DNA of 64,000 nucleotides from an uncultured Tessaracoccus sp. GTDB lineage: Bacteria > Actinomycetota > Actinomycetes > Propionibacteriales > Propionibacteriaceae. Below are positions 40,609-49,962 of this stretch, one piece after another. Made by a program: the position numbers and the translations under genes. Numbering within the stretch: position 1 is the first letter of the stretch; the number at the start of each line of letters is the position of its first letter. The DNA lies in contig NZ_CAMYPD010000009.1 of assembly GCF_947286155.1 (NCBI RefSeq), forward strand, positions 1-64,000, in the 5' to 3' direction. The notes beneath the pieces are model-generated. The model worked only from the letters and a program-made list of their open reading frames with translations. It searched no databases and had not been told where the DNA came from.

Positions 40609-41654
40609 CAGTGCGACACACCGGCGTCGGCGAAGGTGGCCATGTCGCCGAGGACACGTGCGGCGGAGCGCACCAGCGGCAACGCGAGCACGGCGCCGGT
40701 GCCTTCCCCGAGTCGGAGGCCGAGGTCGACCAGCGGGGTAAGACCGAGCGTGTTCAGCGCGGCGTAGATGCCGGGCTCAAGCCCCGCATGCCCGGCGATG
40801 AGGTACCCGCGCGCCGCATCACACAACGCGACGGCCACGAGCGCCGACGAGCAGGCGATCACACCGTCGAGCACGACGGGCACCCCGCGCGACGCCGCAC
40901 CCAGGATGTAGCCGGCGATGGCCGCGTGCTCGAGGCCTCCGACGGCCGCGAGCGCGCCGAGGGCGTCGTCACGACTGGCTCCGTGGAGGGCGATGGAGCG
41001 CTCGATCACGTCCGTCTTGTGGGCGAGCATGGCGTCGTCGATGCCGGTGCCTCGCCCCGTCACGTCGGCGACGGTGGAGCCGGTGAACACCGCAATCAGC
41101 GCGCTGGACGCCGTCGTGTTTCCGATGCCCATGTCGCCGGTGAGCAGGATGTCAGCGCCGCCGTCGATGGCTTCCAGTGCGGTTTGGATGCCCGCTTCGA
41201 GGGCCTGTTCGGCCTGTGCGCGCGTCATCGCGGGCTCGACGCTCATGTCGGCCGTGCCCTTGGCGACGTTGCGGTTGCGGATGCCGGGATGCTCGGGGTA
41301 GTCGCCCATGACGCCAACGTCGGTGAGCATCGTCGAGGCGCCGAGTTCGTCGGAGAGCACGGAGATGGCCGCGCCGCCCGAGGCCATGTTGAGCAGCATC
41401 TGGACGGTCACTTCTTGCGGCCAAGGCGTAACGGACTGCGCGCATATCCCGTGGTCACCGGCGAATACGCCGACGACGGCGCGTCGCGGCACAGGCGGCG
41501 GGCATTGGCGTGTGATGGCAGCAAGTCGGTTGCCCACATCCTCGAGCACACCGAGGCTACCCGCGGGTTTGGTGAGCTGGTCTTGCCGCTCACGGGCGGC
41601 CGCGAGGTGCTCGTCGGAGGTAGGGCGAATGGCGTCGATGGTCTCGCGCAGCAT
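40608..41654 (-). CDS. cobT: nicotinate-nucleotide–dimethylbenzimidazole phosphoribosyltransferase
   Basis: Makes alpha-ribazole phosphate for the lower ligand of B12. A 348-residue protein with the conserved GVFAGDHGICAQSVTPWPQEVT, MGIGNTTASSA and AGHAGLEPGI; the catalytic glutamate is in the late GLRLGEGTGAVLALPL. AAGGAG precedes the ATG. Only about 70 nt lie upstream, and I see no cobalamin riboswitch there. Confidence 0.94.
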   Translation of the reverse strand: MLRETIDAIRPTSDEHLAAARERQDQLTKPAGSLGVLEDVGNRLAAITRQCPPPVPRRAVVGVFAGDHGICAQSVTPWPQEVTVQMLLNMASGGAAISVLSDELGASTMLTDVGVMGDYPEHPGIRNRNVAKGTADMSVEPAMTRAQAEQALEAGIQTALEAIDGGADILLTGDMGIGNTTASSALIAVFTGSTVADVTGRGTGIDDAMLAHKTDVIERSIALHGASRDDALGALAAVGGLEHAAIAGYILGAASRGVPVVLDGVIACSSALVAVALCDAARGYLIAGHAGLEPGIYAALNTLGLTPLVDLGLRLGEGTGAVLALPLVRSAARVLGDMATFADAGVSH

Positions 41655-41725
41655 GGTTCTCCTTCAGTCAGTCGAAGCAATCCTACAAAGCGCTTGCACC
41701 ATCGACGCCCTGAGGTGCCTGCTGA

Positions 41726-43564
41726 CTAGTGGCTTCCTCCGCTGACGCCTCCGCCGCCGCTGCCGCTCGAGCCGCGGCGGCCAGAGCTGCTCGCCGAACC
41801 GGATCCGGTGTTGATGGGCATCTCCTGGTATCTCCGTCGACTGTCGCGGTCGCGCCTATCCAAGCGGCGCGACGTGCGCTCAAGGTCACGCAGCGCGCCA
41901 TTGTCGAGCGTGGAACCGAGATCAGGCTCGTCGATCTTCCCATCGAGGGCGAGCTGCTTGCAGAACTTCGTCCAGCGATTGGTGAGCCCGAACAGCACGG
42001 CCCACGGCAGGTAGCGGGTGTAGATGTCGCGGTCGGCTTCGAAGTTCAGCTGGTGGGATTCCGCCTTCGCAATGTATTGCCGGAACCCTTCCGTTTGCTC
42101 GTAAATAGCAGTGCCAAGTGCGGTGCGAGGGACGATGAATTTGGGCACCATGATCCAGAAGATGATGCAGCCCAGCAGCAACCCAGCGGCGAACACGCCA
42201 ACCAACACGACGTAGATGCGGGGGACCTCCAGCCAGTGGAGCATCGCGGCAGCGGCGCAAGCAATGACCGCGAGTCCGATGCCATTCTTGGGGCCGTTTT
42301 TCACGACTGGTTTCGGTTGTGGGTCGAGCACGCGGCGTCCTCGGAGACGCAGGTCGTCCATCATCCTCTGGTACGCGCGGCGTGCGGTGCGTTTCTGGGA
42401 AGAGGCGGAGTCGGCGTTGCTGAAGATAACGCTGGCGTCCCCCGTCGCTTTCTCCACGTCCTTTTTTCGCACGCTGCGGGGATTCGTCGTGATGCTCACG
42501 GCACCATCCAGCACCGCGGCGACGATGGTTGCCGCCAGGGTCGACCCCGTGAGGCGTCGGTTGAGGGCCTTACCGGCCTCGACCAGCGTGGCTTCAGGCG
42601 GGACGAATCGCACGGGAATGACGCCGGCGAGCGGCGTCGTGCTGACGGAGCCGCCATCGACGATGTCGCCTGGCGGAGCGTTGAGGTAGCGCTTGTCCTT
42701 CGGGCGTTCGCTAAACCGTAGTTTGACCGACTCCCACGCCGAGATCACGACCCCCAGGGCAGCCAGGATCAGCCCGGAGGGCGTGGGGTGAGAGTGCACA
42801 AAGGAGTCCACAGAGGAGCGCACAAATTTGAAGACCGGGTTGTCTGCCAGGTTCGGTTTCGGTTCCAAGATGGGCTGTGCGTTCGCCACCTGGCCAGGCA
42901 CGAGCCCGGCGTAGATGGTCAGAATGCCGCTCACTGCCTGCGCACTGAACGTCGTAGCCCCATCCTTGGCGTCGACGCTGCAGTCTACGCCCGAGGGCGG
43001 ATGGCAGATCGCCTCCGTGACCCCACCGGGTGCCGTGACCTTTACCGTCGCTTGCACGATGGGCGGTAGGTCAACCCCGGTGACGTCCCAATGGAGCTCC
43101 GGTTTGCCGTCGAATGTGCGCAGCGCACCCTTCTGTGTGTGCTGGATGACGTAGGTGTGGCGCGACTTATCGAGTGTCGGCCCATCCTCGTTCACGATGA
43201 CCCTGGCCCACTCCTGCCATCCCTTCTCCTCGGTGCGAACCCTGAACGTCGCCGGGGCACCCGTCGGGCTGGACACTTTGATGTTCTTCACCGGCGACAG
43301 CACGACCTTGTCGTCGTCACCGCTCCACTCCTCGCGGGTGAGGAATGCCCAGTCGATGCCATGCATGCCCAACTTTCCGAAGTTCCAATCGATGGTGGTG
43401 GTGACGCGCACGGTGCCATCGGGTTGGATGGCGTACTCCACGTCCAGCGACTCGATCCGCTCGTCTGCAGCCTGCGCCGGCTGCGCCAAGCCTGCGATCA
43501 GCGTCGCCAGCAGCAGGGTCAAGACGATTCTCACGGTCGGCCGCACGGCCCGAAGCTCTCTCAT
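41726..43564 (-). CDS. DUF2207 membrane protein
   Basis: A 612-residue exported membrane protein. The signal peptide (about 1-32, ending AQPAQA) is followed by an outside DUF2207 beta domain (YAIQPDGTVRVTTTIDWNFG), one helix near 265-285, a cytoplasmic linker, two close helices near 440-490, and a Gly/Ser tail ending GGGGVSGGSH, the typical DUF2207 end. Function unknown. The ATG at 43564 has a TATCCT box 8 nt upstream. Confidence 0.85.
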   Translation of the reverse strand: MRELRAVRPTVRIVLTLLLATLIAGLAQPAQAADERIESLDVEYAIQPDGTVRVTTTIDWNFGKLGMHGIDWAFLTREEWSGDDDKVVLSPVKNIKVSSPTGAPATFRVRTEEKGWQEWARVIVNEDGPTLDKSRHTYVIQHTQKGALRTFDGKPELHWDVTGVDLPPIVQATVKVTAPGGVTEAICHPPSGVDCSVDAKDGATTFSAQAVSGILTIYAGLVPGQVANAQPILEPKPNLADNPVFKFVRSSVDSFVHSHPTPSGLILAALGVVISAWESVKLRFSERPKDKRYLNAPPGDIVDGGSVSTTPLAGVIPVRFVPPEATLVEAGKALNRRLTGSTLAATIVAAVLDGAVSITTNPRSVRKKDVEKATGDASVIFSNADSASSQKRTARRAYQRMMDDLRLRGRRVLDPQPKPVVKNGPKNGIGLAVIACAAAAMLHWLEVPRIYVVLVGVFAAGLLLGCIIFWIMVPKFIVPRTALGTAIYEQTEGFRQYIAKAESHQLNFEADRDIYTRYLPWAVLFGLTNRWTKFCKQLALDGKIDEPDLGSTLDNGALRDLERTSRRLDRRDRDSRRRYQEMPINTGSGSASSSGRRGSSGSGGGGVSGGSH

Positions 43565-43655
43565 GCCCCCTGAGGATATTGACCCGTACACCGTTGCGCT
43601 ACCGGCGCCGGGCTAGCCCCGACGAGCCCTCGGCGTGCAGGTAGACTCTGCGCGC

Positions 43656-44060
43656 ATGACGGGTGGAAGACTCGACGTGTGGTTGTGGAGCGTGCGGCTC
43701 GCTAAGACGAGGTCGCTCGCGAACAAGGCCGTTACTGGCGGACACGTGCGCCTCAACGGCGAGAGTGTGAAACCGGCGCACTCGGTGAAACCCGGCGACA
43801 TCGTGACCATCCGCGAGCCCGGCTGGGAGCGTCGCTTCGAGGTGACGAAGGTCATCACCAAGCGGGTGGGCGCCCCGATCGCCGTTACCTGCTACATCGA
43901 CCACTCTCCGCCACGCCCGGCATACCTGAGCGTTCCGCAGGCGCGACGAGACCGCGGCGCTGGGCGACCGACGAAACGCGACCGCCGCCAGATCGATCGA
44001 CTGCGCGGCCGTGACCCCCAGCAGCGTTCCGGTTGGGGAACCCGCACGGAGTTAGACTGA
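43656..44060 (+). CDS. S4-domain RNA-binding protein (Hsp15-like)
   Basis: A 134-residue protein. The S4 domain (about 3-65) reads RLDVWLWSVRLAKTRSLANK, HVRLNGESVKPAHSVKPGDIVTI; the tail is very basic (PTKRDRRQIDRLRGRD). Hsp15-like proteins bind stalled 50S subunits. A TAGACT box lies 8 nt before the ATG. Confidence 0.85.
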   Translation: MTGGRLDVWLWSVRLAKTRSLANKAVTGGHVRLNGESVKPAHSVKPGDIVTIREPGWERRFEVTKVITKRVGAPIAVTCYIDHSPPRPAYLSVPQARRDRGAGRPTKRDRRQIDRLRGRDPQQRSGWGTRTELD

Positions 44061-44064
44061 CCCG

Positions 44065-45009
44065 GTGATGTCCCGTCCGCTCGTAGTCGCCGTCGCAGCG
44101 CTCCTGCTCGCCGGATGCCAACTCACGCCCACATCCCCCAGCGAACCGCCCTCCCCCGCCCAGTCCGTCGACCCGTCGACGCTCCCTCGCCCACTGGCGA
44201 TCACGGGGAAGCTCACCGACGGTGACAACGCGATGCGCGTAGTGCAGGCCCTCGACGAGCTCGCGCACCACCGTCCGGCGCTGAAGCTCGACGTCACCCC
44301 CGAATCCGCCACGCTCATCGCCCTGGGCGCCGACGATAAACCCATCGCGTACCAGTGGGCGAACGACGCACTCGACACGGCCACCATCGACTTCCAATAC
44401 CTTCAGCAAAACACCTTCTCCCCCGCCGATTTCCCGCTCGACAAGCTCGGCACGATGTTCCTTCACGCCGAACAGCTCGGCGTGAAGGGTGAGCTCGTCT
44501 ACCAAATCCAGGAGTACGGCCGCGCCGCCATCACACAATCCATCTCGTCACGCCCCGAGACGGTCACCGTCTTTTTCCAAAGCGACGCCACCCCCGTCCC
44601 CGCCATCGGAGTGACATTACCGAGCGACGTCGCGGCGGGCCTGGCCGCCGTCACCGCCGGCGACCAATACATCACCCAATTCGGCTTCAGCAAGGAGCGC
44701 GGCTATTGGGCCTTCACCACCGATGGCGACGAGATCGTCACCCGAATCCGTAAAGACCACGTGCCCACCTTCGAAACCCGCAAGGACGGCACCACCGAGG
44801 AGCTGCGCTTCAAGGCGTCGCTCATCGACCCGGTATCAGCCGTGCTGGCAGTGTCGAACGCCCGCAAGAGTTCCCAGGAGGCGTGCGAGCTCACCGTCGC
44901 GCAGCCCCCGGAACGTCTCGAGCCCATCATGACGATCCGCTGCGGCACCCGCACCGTGCACACCGACCTCGCCGGGAACAACATCGACGAAGCACTCACC
45001 GACAACTGA
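44065..45009 (+). CDS. lipoprotein of unknown function
   Basis: A 314-residue lipoprotein: signal (VVAVAALLLAGCQLTPT, lipid cysteine about C18), Pro/Ser linker, then an alpha/beta domain (about 40-200; ITGKLTDGDNAMRVVQAL … FGFSKERGYWAFTTDGDEIV) and a C-terminal part with two cysteines (EACELTV, MTIRCGTR). Not recognised. TAGACT 6 nt before the GTG at 44065 favours that start; ATG at 44068 is next to it. Confidence 0.72.
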   Translation: MMSRPLVVAVAALLLAGCQLTPTSPSEPPSPAQSVDPSTLPRPLAITGKLTDGDNAMRVVQALDELAHHRPALKLDVTPESATLIALGADDKPIAYQWANDALDTATIDFQYLQQNTFSPADFPLDKLGTMFLHAEQLGVKGELVYQIQEYGRAAITQSISSRPETVTVFFQSDATPVPAIGVTLPSDVAAGLAAVTAGDQYITQFGFSKERGYWAFTTDGDEIVTRIRKDHVPTFETRKDGTTEELRFKASLIDPVSAVLAVSNARKSSQEACELTVAQPPERLEPIMTIRCGTRTVHTDLAGNNIDEALTDN

Positions 45010-45053
45010 CCCCGCCCGGTGAGCGCCCCGGGGTCACCGGGTGGCAGGAGTGC

Positions 45054-45944
45054 TTAGAGGTTGTCGGTGTTGAAGGTGTCGCAGGCGTTCACGTCGCCCG
45101 ACTGGAAGCCTGCGTGCAGCCAACGCTGACGCTGCTCGGATGAGCCGTGCGTCCACTCATTTTGAATGACCTGCCCCATCGACTGCTCCTGGATGTGGTC
45201 GTCGCCGACGGCGCGGGCCGCGTCGAGGATGCGGTTGAGGTCGTCTTGGGTGACGTTCTGAATGAGCGAGTTCTTGTCGCGCATCGTGTGGTGGAACCAC
45301 ACGCCCGCGTAGCAGTCGGCCTGCAGTTCCGCGCGTACCGAGCCCGATTTGGCGCCCTTCTGCGCGCCCTGGCGACTCTTCGCGAGCGCGCCGGTGAGGT
45401 TTTGCACGTGGTGTCCGTACTCGTGGGCGATGATGTACGCCTCGGCCGCGTAGCCGCCCTGGGCGCCAAGCTGGTCGAGCAGCTTGCCCATGTAGTCGGT
45501 GTCGATGTACACCGTGCTGTCGCCGGGGCAGTAGAACGGGCCCACCTGCGAGCTGGCAACGCCGCACGCCGTCTCAACGCGCCCGCTGAACAACTGCGTT
45601 TCGGAGCGACGATAGCCCTGCACCTGGGTTTCCCAGAATCCGTCGATGGCCGTCACATACGCGGGCCAGCGGCACTCGGGGTCGCGGTCGACGTCGGCAC
45701 CCGTCTTGCATTCGGGCTTGTTCGCCACCTGTCCCGACGCGCCCCCGCGCTGTTGAGGCTCTCCGCCACCAAGCACAGCGCTGGGGTCGATGCCCAGCTG
45801 CGGGCCGAGGAAGATCAGGAGCAGGAGCAGGATCCCGCCTGCGCCACCACCGACGGCGACGCCGCGCCGTCCGCCTCTCCCGCGGCCCGACCCGCCGTAA
45901 CGCACACGCGACTGGTCGATGCTCGCGCTGTCTTTGAACTCCAT
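45054..45944 (-). CDS. neutral zinc metallopeptidase (YpfJ/KPN_02809 family)
   Basis: A 296-residue membrane-anchored protease. The basic, Gly/Arg-rich N-terminus is followed by one helix (about 34-50), and the outer domain carries HEYGHH in AYIIAHEYGHHVQNLTGAL, with the third ligand glutamate probably in VRAELQADCYAGVWFHH. It ends NACDTFNT. The ATG at 45944 has GGAGGG upstream. Substrate unknown. Confidence 0.9.
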   Translation of the reverse strand: MEFKDSASIDQSRVRYGGSGRGRGGRRGVAVGGGAGGILLLLLIFLGPQLGIDPSAVLGGGEPQQRGGASGQVANKPECKTGADVDRDPECRWPAYVTAIDGFWETQVQGYRRSETQLFSGRVETACGVASSQVGPFYCPGDSTVYIDTDYMGKLLDQLGAQGGYAAEAYIIAHEYGHHVQNLTGALAKSRQGAQKGAKSGSVRAELQADCYAGVWFHHTMRDKNSLIQNVTQDDLNRILDAARAVGDDHIQEQSMGQVIQNEWTHGSSEQRQRWLHAGFQSGDVNACDTFNTDNL

Positions 45945-46047
45945 GCCAACCCTCCGATCAATGTGCACTCATGCTACCCAGTTCCCAGCCGCATTCGCCG
46001 CACACAACGCCACCTGTGGCACTTGGGGGTAGAGCTAGGGTTGAAGA

Positions 46048-46734
46048 ATGCGTGTCGTTGGAGTGACTACCCCGGTGGGTGGCCCCGTCGTCGACTTTCA
46101 CGTCGAGCACGGTGCCCACCCCGCGGTGACGCTCTTCGATCTCGGCTATGTGCAGCTACGCCCCCTATCCGCCGAGCTGATCGACGACGAGATCGTCTAC
46201 AAGGCGCTCGTGCGTGAGGTGGTGCCCGCCGACAACCGGCCACAGTCACGCTTCCGGGTGCACGTCGACCCGAACGAAGACACGCTCGTACCCGTGCAGC
46301 GCCAGGCGGCGTATGCGCTCATTCTTTCGGAACGGGGGCTGCTCGGCACCGTGAACTCCGCGCAGTCGCACGCGGCCGGGGTTTGGGCGCTGCCTGGCGG
46401 GGGCATCAACCCGGGCGAGTCACCGTCGGATGGGTTGCTGCGCGAGATCTACGAGGAGACGGGGCAATCGATCATCATCGACCGGCTCCTCGCCCTCGAA
46501 TCTGAGCACTGGATCGGGCGTTCGCTGAGCGGGCGCCTGGAGGATTTTCACGCGCTGCGCTTCATCTACGGAGGGCGCTGCGAGCACCCCACCGATCCCG
46601 TCGTGCACGACGTCGGAGGGTCCACCGAGATAGCTGAGTGGGTGCCGCTGCGGGCCTGGCGACAGCACCACTGGACGAACAGCTCCCACACGCTGCTCGC
46701 GCAATACGCGCGCAAGCTGTGGGTGTGGGCGTAA
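46048..46734 (+). CDS. NUDIX hydrolase
   Basis: A 228-residue protein with the complete box GGGINPGESPSDGLLREIYEETGQ in the middle (about 114-137) after AAYALILSERGLLGT. The N-terminal 80 residues are not recognised. Substrate unknown. TAGGGT 6 nt before the ATG suggests a leaderless message. Confidence 0.87.
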   Translation: MRVVGVTTPVGGPVVDFHVEHGAHPAVTLFDLGYVQLRPLSAELIDDEIVYKALVREVVPADNRPQSRFRVHVDPNEDTLVPVQRQAAYALILSERGLLGTVNSAQSHAAGVWALPGGGINPGESPSDGLLREIYEETGQSIIIDRLLALESEHWIGRSLSGRLEDFHALRFIYGGRCEHPTDPVVHDVGGSTEIAEWVPLRAWRQHHWTNSSHTLLAQYARKLWVWA

Positions 46735-46752
46735 CAGCCCCCCCAACAACGA

Positions 46753-46788
46753 CGACGCCGCCACCAGCGCGGGTGCTGGCAGCGGCGT
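46753..46788. terminator. bidirectional hairpin between convergent genes
   Basis: Arms 46753-46767 and 46774-46788 (GACGCCGC..CCAGC / GCTGG..GCGGCGTC) pair at 13 of 15 with a 6-nt loop. It lies between the NUDIX stop and the BI-1 stop and can serve both. Confidence 0.65.
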
Positions 46789-46804
46789 CGACTCGTCGAA
46801 CAGA

Positions 46805-47695
46805 TTAATCAGACGATGCGAAGTACGAGGCGATCCGCAGGATCTCGACGTACAGCCACACCATGGTGACGGTGATGCCGAAGGCCGCGCGCCAGGATTC
46901 GCTGGCAGGAGCACCGCTCTCGACGCCGACGCGGACCGCGTCGAAATCCATCACCAGGTTGAACACCGCCAGCAGCACGGCCAGCAGCGAGAAGCCGATG
47001 GCGAGCGCCCCGGCGCCGGGGCCAACCTGGCGCAGGCCGAGGTCGACGCCGAAGAGGTAGAGCACCAGGTTCAGCAGCATCACGCCGGCGATGGCGAAGG
47101 TGGCGACGACCACCATCTGCTTAAACTTCGCGCCCAGGCGAATGTTGGCGAACTTCATCACGGCGAGCGTCACACCAGCAGTCACGAACGTTGCGAGCAC
47201 CGCCATCATGACGATGCCTGGCCACATCGTGTCGAAGAACTTCGAAATAGCGCCGACGAACAGACCCTCGAACAGGGCGTAGATGCCCAGCGAGACCGGC
47301 CCGATGTTGCGCTTGAACGCGACGACTAGTGCGGTGATGAAACCGCCCAGGCCACCGACGATCCACAGCCCCAACGTCAGTTCTGGCGGCGTGAACAAGT
47401 ATGCGACAGCGGCGACGAGGAACACAGCACCCAGCGAGATACCCGTCTTGGCGATGACGTCGTCGTACGTCATCACTCCACCGGCCGGAGCCTGCTGGTA
47501 CTGCTGCTGTTGGAACGGCTGCTGGGTGTACGGGTCGTACGACGCCCCTTGCTGCGGGTACTGCCCGTAGCCTTGCTGCGGGTGACCGCCTGGCTGGGCG
47601 TATCCGACGGGCTGACCGTACCCCTGCTGGGGGTAGTGCTGCGGCTGCTGGTACTTCGTGAACCCTTCGCCGCGACCAAAAATGGGATTTGCCAT
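46805..47695 (-). CDS. Bax inhibitor-1/YccA family membrane protein
   Basis: A 296-residue protein. The N-terminal 75 residues are Gln/Tyr/Gly/Pro-rich and disordered (YPQQGYGQPVGYAQPGG). Seven membrane helices follow, with VSLGIYALFEGLFVGAIS and FNLVMDFDAVRVGVESGAP, and the C-terminal WLYVEILRIA typical of the actinobacterial branch. Family members conduct Ca2+ or protect membranes. GGAAGAG precedes the ATG at 47695. Confidence 0.9.
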   Translation of the reverse strand: MANPIFGRGEGFTKYQQPQHYPQQGYGQPVGYAQPGGHPQQGYGQYPQQGASYDPYTQQPFQQQQYQQAPAGGVMTYDDVIAKTGISLGAVFLVAAVAYLFTPPELTLGLWIVGGLGGFITALVVAFKRNIGPVSLGIYALFEGLFVGAISKFFDTMWPGIVMMAVLATFVTAGVTLAVMKFANIRLGAKFKQMVVVATFAIAGVMLLNLVLYLFGVDLGLRQVGPGAGALAIGFSLLAVLLAVFNLVMDFDAVRVGVESGAPASESWRAAFGITVTMVWLYVEILRIASYFASSD

Positions 47696-47793
47696 TGGCT
47701 CTCTTCCTTCGGAGTGCGTCCATAACCATGGTAACGGCACAGCCAAGCAATCTCGAGTGTTGTTTGACACTCAATACAGCATTGGCGCATCGG

Positions 47794-47867
47794 TGCCCTC
47801 GACGGGATTCGAACCCGCACTGGGGCGGGTTTAAGCCGCCTGCCTCTGCCAGTTGGGCTACGAGGGC
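47794..47867 (-). tRNA. tRNA-Leu (anticodon TAA), short variable arm
   Basis: A 74-nt cloverleaf: acceptor GCCCTCG/CGAGGGC, D arm with GCCC, anticodon stem GGCGG/CCGCC with loop CTTAAAC (anticodon TAA, reads UUA), 5-nt variable loop, T arm GCGGG-TTCGAAT-CCCGT, discriminator A. CCA is not encoded. Leucine tRNAs normally have a long variable arm; this one is class I in form. Confidence 0.9.
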
Positions 47868-47873
47868 GTTTCT

Positions 47874-48788
47874 CTAGTGGAGCATGCTGAGCGCTACACC
47901 GTCGAGAATATCGGTCTCGCTGACGAGGATCGAGCCACCCGGCACCCGGCGGGAGAGCTCGTCAAGAATGATGGCACCGGCTCCGATCACCTGCGCGCGC
48001 AGCGGGTGCATGCACGGCTCGAGCGCGATGTCGTCGGTGCTGGTGGCGAGCCAGTGGTCGCTGCAGGCGACGATATCGTCGCGGGTGAGGAGCGTTTCGT
48101 GGATCTGGCTGCGCTCGTAGCGCAGCAGCCCGAGCTTGCGCGCGGCGAAGCTGGTGACCGTGCCCGCCACGCCGATCGCCGTGGCGACCTCGGTGAAGTT
48201 GATGCCGGCGTTGTCGATCTGCTCGCCCACCCAAGCGCGCGCTGCGCGGACCTCGTCGGGAGTTGGAGGATCGGCGCGGAAGAAGCGCTCATGGATGCGG
48301 ACCGCGCCGACGTTGAGGCTGACCGCGTGGGTCACCTCGCGGCTGTGGAGGAGGACGAGTTCGGTGGAGCCGCCGCCGATGTCGATCACGAGCGCCGGCG
48401 ATTCGGCCTCGACGCCCGACAGCACGCCTTGCGACGACAGCCGCGCCTCGTCCTCGCCGGAGATGATCTCGACGTCCACGCCCAGCCGTTCGCGGGCGCC
48501 GCGCTCGAATTCGTCGCGGTTGGTGACGTCGCGGGCCGCCGAGGTGGCAACCACGCGCAGCTCGGCCCCGCCTTGCGCGTCGATCAGCGCGCGGAACTCG
48601 TCGAAAATGGCGAAGGTTCTCGCCAGTGCATCAGGGTGGAACTCGCCGGTGGCGTCGACGCCCTGGCCGAGCCTGGCGAGCCGAACCTCGCGCGCGAGCT
48701 CGCGGACCTCACCGTCGTCGACGCGAAAAATGACCAGGCGAATGGAGTTGGTGCCGCAGTCGATGCCTGCGACGGTGCGCCCGCTCAC
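47874..48788 (-). CDS. ppx: Ppx/GppA-family exopolyphosphatase
   Basis: A 304-residue ASKHA-fold phosphatase, the short actinobacterial form without the C-terminal domains. Motifs: AGIDCGTNSIRLVIF, VVATSAARDVTNRDEF, LVIDIGGGSTELVL and GVAGTVTSFAA. It hydrolyses polyphosphate or pppGpp. The GTG start overlaps the DUF501 stop (GTGA). It ends 7 nt before the tRNA gene on the same strand. Confidence 0.92.
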   Translation of the reverse strand: MSGRTVAGIDCGTNSIRLVIFRVDDGEVRELAREVRLARLGQGVDATGEFHPDALARTFAIFDEFRALIDAQGGAELRVVATSAARDVTNRDEFERGARERLGVDVEIISGEDEARLSSQGVLSGVEAESPALVIDIGGGSTELVLLHSREVTHAVSLNVGAVRIHERFFRADPPTPDEVRAARAWVGEQIDNAGINFTEVATAIGVAGTVTSFAARKLGLLRYERSQIHETLLTRDDIVACSDHWLATSTDDIALEPCMHPLRAQVIGAGAIILDELSRRVPGGSILVSETDILDGVALSMLH

Positions 48789-49279
48789 TGGTCCGCCTCC
48801 ACGCGGCACGGCTTCTCCCAGAACTCGCCTAGGCGCTCCAGTGCCTCGTCGCCCAGCGGATTCACGCCCGGCCCCTTGGCGAGGGCGTGCGCCACCAGCA
48901 CGTGCAGGCACTTCACGCGAGTGGGCATGCCGCCGGCGGTCTTGCCGTCGATCTCCTCGACGTGGCCGAGTTCCTCGCGGTCGGCGAGGTACGACTCGTG
49001 CGCCTCGCGGTACTTAGCGGCCAGTTCTTCGTCGTGTTGCAGGCGCTCCGTCATCTCGGCCATCAGCCCGGAGGCCTCAAGCGTGCCGATCATCGACACC
49101 GCCCGCGGACAGGTGAGGTAATACGTGGTGGGAAACGGGGTTCCGTTCGGCAGCCGGGGCGCAGTGCGCGTCACCGCGGGCTTATCGCACGGGCAGCGCC
49201 AGGCGACGTCGACGCAGCCGCGTGGTTCACGGCCGAGCTGCGCCGCCATGATGGCGAGGTCTTCTTCGGTGACTCCCAC
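48785..49279 (-). CDS. DUF501 protein
   Basis: A 164-residue member of DUF501, always found between ftsB and ppx in actinobacteria. It has four conserved cysteines in WRCPCDKPAV, YYLTCPRAV and RVKCLHVLVAH, with PNGTPFPTTYY. The GTG at 49279 lies 5 nt after AGGAAGG, and the family consensus starts here; a GTG at 49294 overlapping the ftsB stop is the alternative. Function unknown. Confidence 0.85.
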   Translation of the reverse strand: MGVTEEDLAIMAAQLGREPRGCVDVAWRCPCDKPAVTRTAPRLPNGTPFPTTYYLTCPRAVSMIGTLEASGLMAEMTERLQHDEELAAKYREAHESYLADREELGHVEEIDGKTAGGMPTRVKCLHVLVAHALAKGPGVNPLGDEALERLGEFWEKPCRVEADQ

Positions 49280-49290
49280 GGCGTCCTTCC

Positions 49291-49932
49291 TCACGATGGT
49301 GTCGATGAAGGCTTCGGGCTCTCGCCCTCCGGCTCCAATCCGATCACCTTATCGTCGTCGGCAGGGCGCTTCGAATCGGGATCCTCCGCGGGTTCGTCGG
49401 CAACCTTCACCGATGTCCACATCTGTTCATACCAAGGGCCTTTGGGTGCTTCGACGAGGGACCCTACCGTCTCAGAGCCGTCGACGGGTTTCCCGTCCGG
49501 GCCGATCACGCGATAGCCCGTCTCCCCCGGCATCACCCAGCCGAGCCTGACGCGAGCCTGCGCGCGCACGTACTCCGGGTCGTTCCACCGTTCGACCTCG
49601 TCCTTTTGCTGCGCGATCGTCTTCTTTGTCGCGGCGATGCGCTCGCGTTCTTCGGCAATCTGGCCGGCTTGGATGAAGTAGATGCGCAGGCTCTGCCCGA
49701 GCAAGATCATGGTGCCCAACACCGCGGCCGTGAGTACCACCAGTCGCCAGGTGATACCCCGGGCACGCATCATGGTGGCGGGGGTCGTCGTCGGGTGTGC
49801 GGTGCGCTCAGGCTCGTTCTCTACGGCCGATGTGGAGCGCTCGCGATGCGTGCGCTGCTCCTGACGCGCAGTGGTCCGGGACCGCGGAGTACCGCGACCC
49901 GGACCACTACCTGCAGGACTAGTTTTCGCCAC
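49291..49932 (-). CDS. septum formation initiator FtsB/DivIC
   Basis: A 213-residue single-pass cell-division protein. It has a basic cytoplasmic N-terminus (1-57), a membrane helix (about 60-83), a coiled coil (QIAEERERIAATKKTIAQQKDEVERW) and the DivIC hallmark DPEYVRAQARVRLGWVMPGETGY. The acidic tail is long. It links FtsL and FtsQ in the divisome. The GTG start has TAGTAT 6 nt ahead, so it is probably leaderless, separate from eno. Confidence 0.9.
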   Translation of the reverse strand: MAKTSPAGSGPGRGTPRSRTTARQEQRTHRERSTSAVENEPERTAHPTTTPATMMRARGITWRLVVLTAAVLGTMILLGQSLRIYFIQAGQIAEERERIAATKKTIAQQKDEVERWNDPEYVRAQARVRLGWVMPGETGYRVIGPDGKPVDGSETVGSLVEAPKGPWYEQMWTSVKVADEPAEDPDSKRPADDDKVIGLEPEGESPKPSSTPS

Positions 49933-49962
49933 GCGCCAATACTATGCGTGCAGCGAAATCAA

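Noticed and set aside
41655..41725. Cobalamin riboswitch before cobT
   Set aside because: Only about 70 nt lie between cobT and the next gene; no B12-box-like sequence or space for the fold.
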